Of a stretch of DNA of 64,000 nt, positions 41,173-49,314 are shown piece after piece. The stretch is from contig CAYQCK010000001.1 in assembly GCA_964415965.1 (NCBI GenBank), positions 682,001 through 746,000 of the forward strand. Reading direction: 5' to 3'. Source of the stretch: CAIKNB01 sp964415965 (GTDB lineage Bacteria > Patescibacteriota > Patescibacteriia > 2-12-FULL-60-25). The position numbers and the translations under genes were made by a program. How positions within the stretch are numbered: the first letter of the stretch is position 1; every line of letters starts with the position of its first letter. The notes beneath the pieces are model-generated. The model ran no database searches, was not told where the DNA came from, and was given only the letters and a program-made list of their open reading frames with translations.

Positions 41173-41196
41173 AAGGCGGACCTGATGGTCCGCCTT
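41173..41196 (-). terminator. Intrinsic terminator after secF
   Basis: Perfect 10-bp stem AAGGCGGACC / GGTCCGCCTT with a 4-base loop, 19 bases after the secF stop. The downstream T-tract is short and broken. Confidence 0.65.
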
Positions 41197-41214
41197 CCGT
41201 GTTTATCCGTGCGT

Positions 41215-42117
41215 TTATTTGGCTTTGGCTACCGCCCGCTTGCGCGTCACGTTGTTCCAAACGACCAAGAGCGACGGGATGACGAAAATCGAGGAATAGG
41301 TTCCGGTCGCCACGCCGACGATCAGCGCCAAGGCGAAATCCTTGATCGAATCCCCGCCGAAGAAGAATACGGCCGACAGCGCCAGGATGGTGGTCAGCGA
41401 GGTGTTCAGGGAGCGCAGCATCGTCTGCTGGATGGATTGCTCGACGATCTCCTCGAACGTGCCGGACATCTTCTGCAGGTTCTCGCGGACGCGGTCCAGG
41501 ACCACGATGGTGTCGTTGATGGAATAGCCCATGATCGTCAGCACGGCCGCGATGAACGGCGTGCCGATCTCCCAGTTGTAGAACTTGCCCAGCAAAGCGA
41601 ACAATCCGACCGGGATCAAAACGTCATGGAACGCCGAGGCCAGGACCACGGCGCCGTATTTCCAGCTTTGGACCGGCGCCGAGACTTTGCGGAACGACCA
41701 GGCGATGAAACCCAAGACGAGCAGGAAGATGATGACCAGCGAAGACACGGCTTTCTGCCGCAGCTCCTCACCGACTGCCGGCCCGATGGCGTTATACTGC
41801 AATTCCGTCACTTTGCCGAAGGTCGAACCGAGCGTCTCCAATATCTTCTGGTGGGTATCCTCCTCGACCGTCTTGAAACGGAAGATGAGATCGGCCTCAC
41901 CCGCCGGCTGGATGGTGATGGCGTTCAGGTTGAACACGGCCAAGGCCTTCTCCGCATCGACCGGCGTCGGGCGTTTCTCGAACCTGACGGACAGCAGCGT
42001 GCCGCCCGTGAAATCAATCCCCTGCTTCAGCCCGAACGTCGCCAGGAGGCCGATGGCCGAGGCCAGGAGCACGCCCGAGAGCAGGAACCAATACCAACGG
42101 TTTTTTACGATTTTCAT
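41215..42117 (-). CDS. secF: Protein translocase subunit SecF
   Basis: 300 residues, six membrane helices. With SecD it uses the proton-motive force to pull exported proteins off the outer side of the Sec channel. GIDFTGGTLLSVRF is the first-loop signature; AVLTIMGYSINDTIVVLDRV is the Asn/Asp-containing helix 4 that forms the proton path; FFGGDSIKDFALALIVGVA follows. One base after secD. Confidence 0.96.
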   Translation of the reverse strand: MKIVKNRWYWFLLSGVLLASAIGLLATFGLKQGIDFTGGTLLSVRFEKRPTPVDAEKALAVFNLNAITIQPAGEADLIFRFKTVEEDTHQKILETLGSTFGKVTELQYNAIGPAVGEELRQKAVSSLVIIFLLVLGFIAWSFRKVSAPVQSWKYGAVVLASAFHDVLIPVGLFALLGKFYNWEIGTPFIAAVLTIMGYSINDTIVVLDRVRENLQKMSGTFEEIVEQSIQQTMLRSLNTSLTTILALSAVFFFGGDSIKDFALALIVGVATGTYSSIFVIPSLLVVWNNVTRKRAVAKAK

Positions 42118-42118
42118 A

Positions 42119-44167
42119 CTATTTCTTGTCTGACGGGTTGAAGAAGAACCAGCCGCCGCGCTTAAGCAGCGGGGTCAGGGCGGCGATGCGGAGCGTGGTG
42201 CGGGTCACGACGATGGCGGTGAACAACGAGACCAGGATGCCGATGGCCAGAGTCAGGGCGAAACCCTTGATGACGGACGACGAGAACCAATACAGGACCA
42301 AGCATGAGATCAGGGTCGTCGTGTTGCCGTCACGGATCGACGGCCAAGCGCGGCGGAACGCCTCTTCCAAGGCTGTCATCCAGGACTTACCGAGCTTCAG
42401 CTCTTCCTTCAGGCGCTCGAACACGAGCACATTGGCGTCGACCGCGATGCCGAGCGACAGCACGAAGCCGGCGATGCCAGCCAAGGTCAAAGTCACCGGC
42501 AGGAGCTTGAAGATCGAAAGCGAAATGCCGACATACAGCGCCAGCGACAGGATGGCGAACAGGCCCGGACCGCGGTACATGACCAGCATGAACAGGGCGA
42601 CGAACGCGAATCCCCACAAAGCGGCGGCCAATGACTTGTCCACCGAATCCTGACCGAGGGTCGGACCGACCGTCTGCTGGGCGATCAGCTTGATGGGTAC
42701 CGGAAGGGCGCCGGCCTGGAGCCGTTGGGCCAGGAGCTTGGCGTCATCGATCGAAAAATTGCCCGTGATGACCGCTTCGCCGTTGCTGATTTCCGTCTGC
42801 ACCGTCGGCCGCGACAGCAGTTCCCCGTCGAGGAAGATGGCTACCGGCTTGCCGATGTTGCGCTTGGTGATCTCGCCGAACAGCTTCTTGCCCTCGTCGT
42901 CGAACTTCAGGGCGACCTGGGCGGCGCCGGAATTCTGGTCGAAATCCAAGCTCGCCTTCTTGAGCTGCTTGCCGGTCAATTTGGTCGACTTCCAGCCGTC
43001 GTTCGGCGGCACGATGTCGGTCGACACGGTCTTCCTCAGGAAAACGGCGCGGACTTTGACGTCGGTCGTCGGGCGCTCATCGGCTTTAAGGATGATATGG
43101 TAGCCGAATTGCGTCTCGACTATATCCGAGACTTCCCCCTTCTTGAGGGCGAACACCGCCTTCTCGAAAGGCTCCACCATGGCGCCCTTGCCGAACCAGC
43201 CCAAGTCGCCGCCTGACTGCGCGGCCCCCGGTTCTTCCGAGAATTTCTTGGCCTGGTCGACGAAATTCGCGGCCGTCGTGCCTTTCTTGATGTCCTCGAT
43301 CAGTTTCTTGGCCTCGTCCTTTGACCTGACGGTCGTGGTCGGCGCGTTTGCCGCGTCTTTCCATTGGACCAGGATGTGGCGGGCCGAGACTTCAGGATCC
43401 GTCGCCTTCGTCTCTTCGACCATGGCGACGACATACGCCTCGGGCAAATCTATGACCTTATCCGCCACCTGTCCGGCCTTGAGCCCCTTGGTCGCTTCGT
43501 AGATGCCGGAATATTTCGGCTGGTCCTTGATGAATCCGAGATCGCCGCCGAGCACGCGGGACGTCTCTTCGGCGGAATGATCCTTAGCCAGCGCCTCGAG
43601 CGAAGCCGGATCCTTGAGCGCCTTGGCCAAATCGGCCTCGGCCTTCTTTTTGGCCTCGGCGTTGTCGGCCTCCATCTTCTTCTTCTCCTCGTCCGTCAGG
43701 TCGCGCGTCGGCTCGGTGCTTTCTTCCTTGAACTCCAGGATGGGCGTTTCACCGATGAGCTTGATGGCCTGGTTGACGTCCTTGATGCCTGCCAGTTCGA
43801 CCGACACGCGCCAAGCGTCGCCGGCGCGGGCCGTAGTGATGAGCGGCTCGGAGACTCCGATGGAGTTGACGCGGCGCTCGATGACGTCGCGCACCCCGTT
43901 CAACGCCCCACTGCGTTCCTTGTCGGTGACTTGTGAGACGTCGGCCTCGTATTCCAGATGCGTCCCGCCCTGCAGGTCGAGCCCGAGCACGAAGCCCTTA
44001 TCGATATGGCCGAGATGGGTCCCGACCCAATAGTTAAGCCAATCGATGGTGCGGTTGGCTGCCGGCGGATAAGCGACACCGCAGACCAAAAGGGCCAACA
44101 GGCCCAAAATGACCGCGCGCTGCTTGAGGCCGGAGCGCGAGACGGATACCTGAGTTGGTTTTGACAT
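42119..44167 (-). CDS. secD: Protein translocase subunit SecD carrying parvulin domains
   Basis: 682 residues, about 150-200 more than the usual short form of SecD. Residues 56-150 are the P1 base (FVLGLDLQGGTHLEYEAD). Residues about 151-370 are an insert: a Lys/Ala/Glu coiled linker, a partial parvulin repeat (about 168-254, GGDLGFI at 207-213) and a complete parvulin peptidyl-prolyl isomerase domain (262-364, with ARHILVQWK, SGGDLGWFGKGAM, FGYHIILKADER). The P1 head resumes at about 395-485, followed by the six SecD helices with GFVLSLGIAVDANVLVFERL. The frame is intact. Secretion pull and proline isomerisation are joined in one chain. Confidence 0.93.
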   Translation of the reverse strand: MSKPTQVSVSRSGLKQRAVILGLLALLVCGVAYPPAANRTIDWLNYWVGTHLGHIDKGFVLGLDLQGGTHLEYEADVSQVTDKERSGALNGVRDVIERRVNSIGVSEPLITTARAGDAWRVSVELAGIKDVNQAIKLIGETPILEFKEESTEPTRDLTDEEKKKMEADNAEAKKKAEADLAKALKDPASLEALAKDHSAEETSRVLGGDLGFIKDQPKYSGIYEATKGLKAGQVADKVIDLPEAYVVAMVEETKATDPEVSARHILVQWKDAANAPTTTVRSKDEAKKLIEDIKKGTTAANFVDQAKKFSEEPGAAQSGGDLGWFGKGAMVEPFEKAVFALKKGEVSDIVETQFGYHIILKADERPTTDVKVRAVFLRKTVSTDIVPPNDGWKSTKLTGKQLKKASLDFDQNSGAAQVALKFDDEGKKLFGEITKRNIGKPVAIFLDGELLSRPTVQTEISNGEAVITGNFSIDDAKLLAQRLQAGALPVPIKLIAQQTVGPTLGQDSVDKSLAAALWGFAFVALFMLVMYRGPGLFAILSLALYVGISLSIFKLLPVTLTLAGIAGFVLSLGIAVDANVLVFERLKEELKLGKSWMTALEEAFRRAWPSIRDGNTTTLISCLVLYWFSSSVIKGFALTLAIGILVSLFTAIVVTRTTLRIAALTPLLKRGGWFFFNPSDKK

Positions 44168-44182
44168 AGGATAATCGGGCCA

Positions 44183-44211
44183 AGTCTAGCGAAAAGGCGC
44201 GGTTAAAGCAA
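44183..44211 (-). promoter_or_regulatory. Sigma-A promoter of secD-secF
   Basis: Minus strand: -35 TTGCTT (44206-44211), 17-bp spacer, -10 TAGACT (44183-44188). Leader of about 9 bases. Confidence 0.6.
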
Positions 44212-44273
44212 GCCCAAAGGAGTCAAGGGACCGGCCGGTCGAAGCCCGGTCGCGGCCGGCTGTCCTCCGCCCC

Positions 44274-44302
44274 TTTACAAAAATCCCGTTCCGGGGTATT
44301 TT
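44274..44302 (+). promoter_or_regulatory. Sigma-A promoter of the guanylate-kinase-like gene
   Basis: -35 TTTACA (44274-44279), 17-bp spacer, -10 TATTTT (44297-44302). The leader would be about 10 bases and includes GAGG 7 bases before the ATG. Confidence 0.55.
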
Positions 44303-44319
44303 CCGGGCGAGGTCTGAAC

Positions 44320-44847
44320 ATGGACAAGGAGACCAAGCTCTTTACGCTTATCGGTCCGCCCGAGGCCGGAAAGATGGCTTTGGCGCAAGCCTTAGCCCAA
44401 GCCTTGGGCGAAAAAATCGAGCTCATGCCTCGGTTGACCGACAAACCGTCGGAAGTCGACACCCGACCCGGCGGAACCGTCAGGCATGTGACTCCCCCGA
44501 CCCTGCGGCGCCATCTGCAGGATGGACGCCTGATCCTGACCCGCGAGGGACAGCACCGTTCCGGCTTCGACCGCACCCGGCTCGACCGGCTACTGCAGAG
44601 GAAAAGCGTCATCCTCGTCACGACCGAGGACGGCGTGCGCGAACTCCAGCGCCTGTGCGACGAACAAGGACGCCCCAAGTACAACATCGTCGTCATCCGC
44701 GTGGTCCAACCGCGAAAAAACGGCTCGGACTCCGAGCCGCCCTCGGGCCTGCGCGCCGACCTCGAGATCCTGGCCGGCGTCGGTCCCGACCCAACCAGCT
44801 GGGCGGTCCGCGAACTCTCGCGCCACTTCAACCGCCTCCTCGCCTGA
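44320..44847 (+). CDS. Guanylate-kinase-like protein with altered P-loop
   Basis: 175 residues. The fold order resembles guanylate kinase: P-loop LIGPPEAGKM (10-19), a TRPGGTVRHVTPPTLRRH region like the GMP-binding TTRxxRxGE loop, and KSVILVTTEDGVREL like the kinase core strand. The P-loop has Met instead of Ser/Thr after the Lys, so Mg-ATP binding is doubtful, and the lid is short. It may be a pseudo-kinase. It has its own promoter, a GAGG at 7 bases and a terminator. Not enough is seen to name a substrate. Confidence 0.7.
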   Translation: MDKETKLFTLIGPPEAGKMALAQALAQALGEKIELMPRLTDKPSEVDTRPGGTVRHVTPPTLRRHLQDGRLILTREGQHRSGFDRTRLDRLLQRKSVILVTTEDGVRELQRLCDEQGRPKYNIVVIRVVQPRKNGSDSEPPSGLRADLEILAGVGPDPTSWAVRELSRHFNRLLA

Positions 44848-44852
44848 CACCC

Positions 44853-44887
44853 ATCCGCTCCGCCTCCTCGAGGCCGAGCGGATTTTT
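44853..44887 (+). terminator. Intrinsic terminator after the guanylate-kinase-like gene
   Basis: Outer stem ATCCGCTC (44853-44860) / GAGCGGAT (44876-44883) with a partly paired inner loop, then five T (44883-44887). Confidence 0.7.
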
Positions 44888-45153
44888 CATTCCAGGGATA
44901 TTATCTGGATGCCCTTGTCCAGGATTTCCTCCTTCGGCCAGAACAGTTGGTCCAACTTGAATCGCGCGACATACGTCGCCGTCTTCTCGAGGCTGCGCCC
45001 GGTGTACGCCTTGGCTTCCGGATCCCATTCCTCGAGGACGAGCGTGTCGCCTTCGGCGATTTCGAAGTCGTTGAGGCGCAGCTCGAATTTCTTCTTGCCC
45101 GATGCCACTGCGTCGAAATACTGGGGCAGGATTTTCTTTCTGATCATCGCCAT
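44887..45153 (-). CDS. ASCH/PUA-like domain protein (DUF3850 type)
   Basis: 88 residues of a PUA-like beta-barrel, a fold that binds RNA or modified bases. KKKFELRLNDFEIAEGDTLVLEEWDP is the family core in two halves (FELRLNDFEIA and GDTLVLEEWDP), preceded by LPQYFDAVASGK. The role cannot be told. ATG 45153 follows the pyrophosphatase-like gene by 6 bases, and the gene ends on the convergent terminator at 44853-44887. Confidence 0.83.
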   Translation of the reverse strand: MAMIRKKILPQYFDAVASGKKKFELRLNDFEIAEGDTLVLEEWDPEAKAYTGRSLEKTATYVARFKLDQLFWPKEEILDKGIQIISLE

Positions 45154-45159
45154 ACTGCT

Positions 45160-45528
45160 TTATTGTTTTCGGATGATTTCATGTTTGAACCACTTCTCCT
45201 GGAAGGAAACCAGCGCCTCGATTTCGCCGTCTCGGATGGCGGTGCCTGGCGGCACGATCACCAGCTTGTCGTCATCGTCATCCAGACGATGGATCACGGC
45301 GATGCACTCGCCGGAAAACTCAGCCAGCGGCACATCGACACCCAAGACATAGGCATCCAAGCCTTCGCCGTCAGGCGCCAAGGTTTCGGGGAGATGCCCG
45401 TAATTGACCTCGTAGACGAAACCGTGTCGGGGATGCCGGCTGCCGAGCGGACGATCGATTTCGACCCGAATGCACCGGCCAAGGAAAGTCCGGGCCAACC
45501 CGAATGACACCGAGTCGTCAGGCCCCAT
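45160..45528 (-). CDS. Inorganic-pyrophosphatase-like protein, short
   Basis: 122 residues (a bacterial soluble PPase is about 175). Seen: VEIDRPLGSRHP, YEVNYGHLPETLAPDGEGLDAYVLG and HRLDDDDDKLVIVP, which match the family I order of the Asp/Glu metal ligands (D-x-E-x-x-D and the DDDK cluster). The N-terminal strand and the C-terminal tail are missing or short, and the first signature Asp is a Glu (DGEGLD instead of DGDPLD). It may hydrolyse another phosphate or be inactive. ATG 45528 overlaps the end of secA by 11 bases. Confidence 0.72.
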   Translation of the reverse strand: MGPDDSVSFGLARTFLGRCIRVEIDRPLGSRHPRHGFVYEVNYGHLPETLAPDGEGLDAYVLGVDVPLAEFSGECIAVIHRLDDDDDKLVIVPPGTAIRDGEIEALVSFQEKWFKHEIIRKQ

Positions 45529-48238
45529 GGCACTTCTTGAATTTCTTGCCGCTGCCGCACGGGCACGGGTCGTTGCGTCCGGCTTTGTCGAAATCGGATT
45601 GCTTGATTGGCGCCGGCGAACCGGCCGCGGCCAAAGCATCCTTCGTCGGTCCGGAAAGCTGCAGGTTCTTTTTGCCCGGCAGCTGCGAGCCCATGTCCTG
45701 CTGGGCCGTCTCGCGGACGATCTGGATCTTGAAGATGTTGCCGGCGACCTGCTTGTCGATGACCGACAGCAGTTCGTTGAACAGCCGGTACGATTCGCGC
45801 TTGTATTCCACGAGCGGATCGCGCTGGCCGTAGCCTTGGAGGCCGATGCCGTGGCGCAGATGGTCCATGGCCTCGAGATGCTCCACCCACAGCATGTCGA
45901 TGGCATGCAGGAGCAGCGCCTTCTCGATTTCCGCCATGCGCAAGCTGTCGCCGACCTTATCCTCGATCTCGGCGTATGCCTGGCGCGCGACTTCCATCAG
46001 GCCCTCGATGATTTTCGTCCGCTTGGCCGCGATATCTTGCTTGCCCTGGAGCCCGGTGTGGACGGCCTCCAACCGACCCTTGATGTCGATGGACGACGGG
46101 AATATCGCGGTGCAGGCCTTTTCGATCTCCTGCATGTCCCAAGACTCGGCGTCCTCGGCGGCCGTATGGAAAAGCACGATCTGTTCGATTTCGCCCTCGA
46201 CGGACTGGAGGACCGACTTCCGGGTCTCGCGCTCCCCTTCCTGCGTCCGCGCCGCGGCCTGTTCGATGACCGCGCGGCGCCTCTGGTAGATGACCGTACG
46301 ATGCTTGTTCAGGACGTCGTCGTAATCGAGCAGGTGCTTGCGGATGTCGAAGTTATGGCCCTCCACCTTCTTCTGCGCCGACTCGATGGCGCGCGACAGC
46401 ACCCGGCTCTCGATCGGCTGGTCTTCGGGCAGGCCGAACATGTCCATCCGCTTCTTCATCTTGTCCGAGCCGAAGATGCGCATCAGGTCGTCCTCCATCG
46501 AGACGTAGAACTGGGTCGAACCGGGATCGCCCTGGCGTCCGGCGCGGCCGCGCAGCTGGTTGTCGATGCGCCGCGATTCGTGGCGCTCGGTGCCGAGCAC
46601 GTGCAGGCCGCCGAGCTTCCTGACCTCCTCCGCCTCTTCCTTGGTCGGCGGGTTGCCGCCCAGGATGATGTCGACGCCGCGGCCGGCCATGTTCGTGGCC
46701 AGCGTGACCGCGCCCTTGCGTCCGGCTTGGGCGATGAATTCGGCTTCGCGCTCATGGTTCTTGGCGTTCAGGATGTTGAACGGTATGCCTTCTGACTTGA
46801 GCAGCTCGCCCAGGATCTCGTTCTTCTCGATGGACGCCGTGCCGACGAGCATCGGCTGGCCCGTGGCCTGGCGCGCCTTGATCTCCTGCACCACCGCCTT
46901 GAATTTGCCGATCTCGTTCTTGTACACCCGGTCCGGCAAATCCGTGCGCTGGGCCGTCTTGTTGGTCGGGATGGAAAGCACCTCGAGCTTGTAGATCTTG
47001 TAGAATTCCTCGGCCTCGGTCATGGCCGTGCCGGTCATGCCGGCGAGCTTGCCGTACATGCGGAACAGGTTCTGGAAGGTGATGGTCGCCATCGTGACCG
47101 ACTCGCGCTGGATCGGCGCATGTTCCTTGGCTTCGATGGCCTGGTGCAGCCCTTCGGAATAGCGGCGGCCGTGCATCAGGCGCCCCGTGAACTCGTCCAC
47201 GATGATGACTTCGCCGTCCTTGACCACGTAGTCGCGGTCGAGCTTGAACAGGGTGTGCGCCCGGAGGGCCTGCTCGAGGTGGTGGACCAGCCGCACGCCG
47301 CCCTGGACGTACAGGTTGTCGACGCCCAGCATCTGCTCGATCCTCGAGATGCCCGACTCGGTCAAGGTCGCGGTGCGGAGTTTCTCGTCCACGACGAAAT
47401 CCGTGGCCGCATCGAGCCGCGTGACCAGGTCCGCGAAGCGGTAATACAGTTCGGCCGCTTCCTCGGCCGGCGCCGAGATGATGAGCGGCGTGCGCGCCTC
47501 GTCGATGAGGATGGAGTCGACTTCGTCGACGATGGCGTAATTCAGCTCGCGCTGGACCATCTCCTCGAGCCGGCCGACCATGTTGTCGCGCAGGTAGTCG
47601 AAACCGAATTCGTTGTTGGTGCCGTAGGTGATGTCGGCCTGGTACGCCTCGCGCCGGCTGACCGGCCGCAGGTAATCCATGTCCACGCGGAAGCTGCCGG
47701 TCTCGTCGCGTTCCCCGTCGTGCTGCGGCTCGGCCTTGAAATCCGGGTCATAGACAAAACCGCTCTCGTGCTGGATGCAGCCGACCGTGAGCCCGAGCGC
47801 ATGGTATATCTGCCCCATCCAGACGGCGTCGCGCCGCGCCAGGTAATCGTTGACCGTGATGACGTGGACGCCCTTGCCGGACAACGCGTTCAGGTAGACC
47901 GGAGCCACGGCCGTGAGGGTCTTGCCCTCGCCGGTGCGCATCTCGGCGATCATGCCGCGATGCAGGACGACGCCGCCGATGAGCTGGACGTCGTACTGGC
48001 GCTGCTTGAGCTTGCGTTTGGACATCTCGCGCGCCACGGCGAACGCTTCCGGCAAAAAGTCGTCGAGTTCCGCGCCCTTGGCCAAGCGCTCCTTGAACTC
48101 CGCGGTCTTGGCTTTGAGTTGTTCGTCGGTCAGCGTCTGGATGCTCGGTTCCAACGCGTTGATGGCGTCGATGGTCGGTTTGATTTTGGCGATTTCCTTG
48201 GCATTCGGGTCGCCGAAGAATTTGGTGAAGATTCCCAT
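45518..48238 (-). CDS. secA: Preprotein translocase ATPase SecA
   Basis: 906 residues. Motor that pushes exported proteins through SecYEG; here it must serve the giant surface proteins encoded at 54494-64000. Walker A MRTGEGKTLTAV, DEAD-type DEVDSILID, the preprotein-crosslinking region around 230-370, and GRAGRQGDPGSTQFYVSMED in the second helicase lobe. The C-terminal SEC-C zinc motif NDPCPCGSGKKFKKC is intact (it binds SecB or the ribosome). Promoter at 48249-48277 puts the start point about 4 bases before ATG 48238. Confidence 0.97.
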   Translation of the reverse strand: MGIFTKFFGDPNAKEIAKIKPTIDAINALEPSIQTLTDEQLKAKTAEFKERLAKGAELDDFLPEAFAVAREMSKRKLKQRQYDVQLIGGVVLHRGMIAEMRTGEGKTLTAVAPVYLNALSGKGVHVITVNDYLARRDAVWMGQIYHALGLTVGCIQHESGFVYDPDFKAEPQHDGERDETGSFRVDMDYLRPVSRREAYQADITYGTNNEFGFDYLRDNMVGRLEEMVQRELNYAIVDEVDSILIDEARTPLIISAPAEEAAELYYRFADLVTRLDAATDFVVDEKLRTATLTESGISRIEQMLGVDNLYVQGGVRLVHHLEQALRAHTLFKLDRDYVVKDGEVIIVDEFTGRLMHGRRYSEGLHQAIEAKEHAPIQRESVTMATITFQNLFRMYGKLAGMTGTAMTEAEEFYKIYKLEVLSIPTNKTAQRTDLPDRVYKNEIGKFKAVVQEIKARQATGQPMLVGTASIEKNEILGELLKSEGIPFNILNAKNHEREAEFIAQAGRKGAVTLATNMAGRGVDIILGGNPPTKEEAEEVRKLGGLHVLGTERHESRRIDNQLRGRAGRQGDPGSTQFYVSMEDDLMRIFGSDKMKKRMDMFGLPEDQPIESRVLSRAIESAQKKVEGHNFDIRKHLLDYDDVLNKHRTVIYQRRRAVIEQAAARTQEGERETRKSVLQSVEGEIEQIVLFHTAAEDAESWDMQEIEKACTAIFPSSIDIKGRLEAVHTGLQGKQDIAAKRTKIIEGLMEVARQAYAEIEDKVGDSLRMAEIEKALLLHAIDMLWVEHLEAMDHLRHGIGLQGYGQRDPLVEYKRESYRLFNELLSVIDKQVAGNIFKIQIVRETAQQDMGSQLPGKKNLQLSGPTKDALAAAGSPAPIKQSDFDKAGRNDPCPCGSGKKFKKCHGA

Positions 48239-48248
48239 AAGTCAAGCC

Positions 48249-48277
48249 ATATTAGACCGTCCTGGCGGCTTTGGCAA
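48249..48277 (-). promoter_or_regulatory. Sigma-A promoter of secA, nearly leaderless
   Basis: Minus strand: -35 TTGCCA (48272-48277), 17-bp spacer, -10 TAATAT (48249-48254). The start point is near 48242, about 4 bases from the ATG. Confidence 0.6.
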
Positions 48278-48284
48278 TGCATCG

Positions 48285-48307
48285 AAAACCCCGACAGGGC
48301 GTCGGGG
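48285..48307 (-). terminator. Intrinsic terminator of the coiled-coil protein gene
   Basis: 7-bp stem CCCCGAC (48289-48295) / GTCGGGG (48301-48307), then TTTT on the minus strand (48285-48288). Confidence 0.75.
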
Positions 48308-48327
48308 CTCTCGTGTCAATCTAGCGG

Positions 48328-48849
48328 TTATTTGGATACCGTCGGTCTGCAGGCTGCCTTGGCCGCGGCGAAAGCGTCCTGAGCGGCCTGCAAATCGGCC
48401 TTGTACGCCTTCCAGGCCGCGGTCTTGGCTTTGGTCCAAGTCTCGCTTGCCGCCTTACGCTCGGTGCGCCAGGTGTCGTGGGCCGCGGTCTTGGCTTTGA
48501 CCCATGCCTCGCGGGCGGCCTTGGCCGCGACCTTGTCGTTCTTCTCGCGGGCTGATTTCAAAGCGGCCGCGAAGGTGTCCTGGGCCGTCTTGAGGGCCGC
48601 ATCGCGTTTTTCGAGGGCGGCCTTATACGCGGCGTTCCGCGTTTCCAATGCCGCCTTCTTGGCAGCCGTATATTTCACCAAAGCGGCCTTATGCGCATCG
48701 ACGTACTTGGTGCGGGCCGCCGAGCGGCATGCGGCGACAGCCTGTTGGTTAGCGGTCGTGGTCGTGGCGGTCACGGTCTCGGCCAATACCGGCGTGGCGA
48801 CGAACGACGCCAACAACGAACCGGTGACCAAAAGATGGGTCATCTTCAT
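48328..48849 (-). CDS. Secreted Ala/Lys-rich coiled-coil protein
   Basis: 173 residues from ATG 48849 (MKMTHLLVTGSLLASF signal, cut near VLAETV). The mature part is almost only Ala, Lys, Glu, Asp, Arg and Thr in repeats such as AALETRNAAYKAALEKRDAA and EAWVKAKTAAHDTW, with a Trp every 11-14 residues late in the chain. It predicts one long helix or an antiparallel hairpin; two Cys, one near the start (C41) and one near the end (C167), could lock it. Function unknown; surface or wall-spacer role is a guess. Confidence 0.75.
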   Translation of the reverse strand: MKMTHLLVTGSLLASFVATPVLAETVTATTTTANQQAVAACRSAARTKYVDAHKAALVKYTAAKKAALETRNAAYKAALEKRDAALKTAQDTFAAALKSAREKNDKVAAKAAREAWVKAKTAAHDTWRTERKAASETWTKAKTAAWKAYKADLQAAQDAFAAAKAACRPTVSK

Positions 48850-48884
48850 AAAGCTTGTTAGCCCAAAGGGCATTAATCTTTAGC

Positions 48885-48906
48885 AATCCGACGGAAGCCT
48901 CGGATT
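48885..48906 (-). other. Stem-loop between hpf and the coiled-coil gene
   Basis: AATCCGA (48885-48891) pairs with TCGGATT (48900-48906). No T-tract follows on the minus strand, so its role is not clear; weak terminator or processing site. Confidence 0.35.
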
Positions 48907-48942
48907 TGACGAATATTACTCGTCGGCCCGCAAAGCGTTACA

Positions 48943-49260
48943 TCACGCCTTGCGCTTCTCGTCGCGCTTCTTTTCTTTGGTCTTGACCATTGATTCCCGG
49001 GCATGGTCCTTGACCTTGTCGATGGCTTTATACAGGTTCTTCTCGGTCTTCTCGATCTTGACCACGTCCTTCGGCAGTTGGATGACGACCGAGCAGGAGT
49101 AGATTTCGCCCTTGTTGTGGTGGTGCGTATCCAGGCCGAGATCCACGTCCATGTTCAGGATGCCGTCGACGAATTTCTCGAGGCCGCTGAGCTTTTCCTC
49201 GACGTACGTTTTGATGGCCGGCGTGAGGTCCATGCCGACCGCACGGATGTTGATGTTCAT
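48943..49260 (-). CDS. hpf: Short-form ribosome hibernation factor HPF/RaiA
   Basis: 105 residues from ATG 49260. Binds the 30S decoding centre and parks ribosomes. MNINIRAVGMDLTPAIKTYV, the EKLSGLEKFVDG helix and KTEKNLYKAIDKVKDHA are the S30AE core. No C-terminal dimerisation domain, so it is the short type. The basic tail KTKEKKRDEKRKA is normal. An upstream in-frame start (49311) lies inside the promoter. Confidence 0.92.
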   Translation of the reverse strand: MNINIRAVGMDLTPAIKTYVEEKLSGLEKFVDGILNMDVDLGLDTHHHNKGEIYSCSVVIQLPKDVVKIEKTEKNLYKAIDKVKDHARESMVKTKEKKRDEKRKA

Positions 49261-49269
49261 AGTATTCAC

Positions 49270-49298
49270 ATGATAACCGGCGGGCCGCGTAAGGCCAA
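49270..49298 (-). promoter_or_regulatory. Sigma-A promoter of hpf, nearly leaderless
   Basis: Minus strand: -35 TTGGCC (49293-49298), 17-bp spacer, -10 TATCAT (49270-49275). The start point is near 49263, about 3 bases from the ATG. Confidence 0.55.
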
Positions 49299-49314
49299 AT
49301 GGATAAGTCAAGGC

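Noticed and set aside
47120..48382. Plus-strand frame of 420 codons
   Set aside because: Opposite secA, which is unambiguous; the frame reads as Asp/His/Leu-rich noise.
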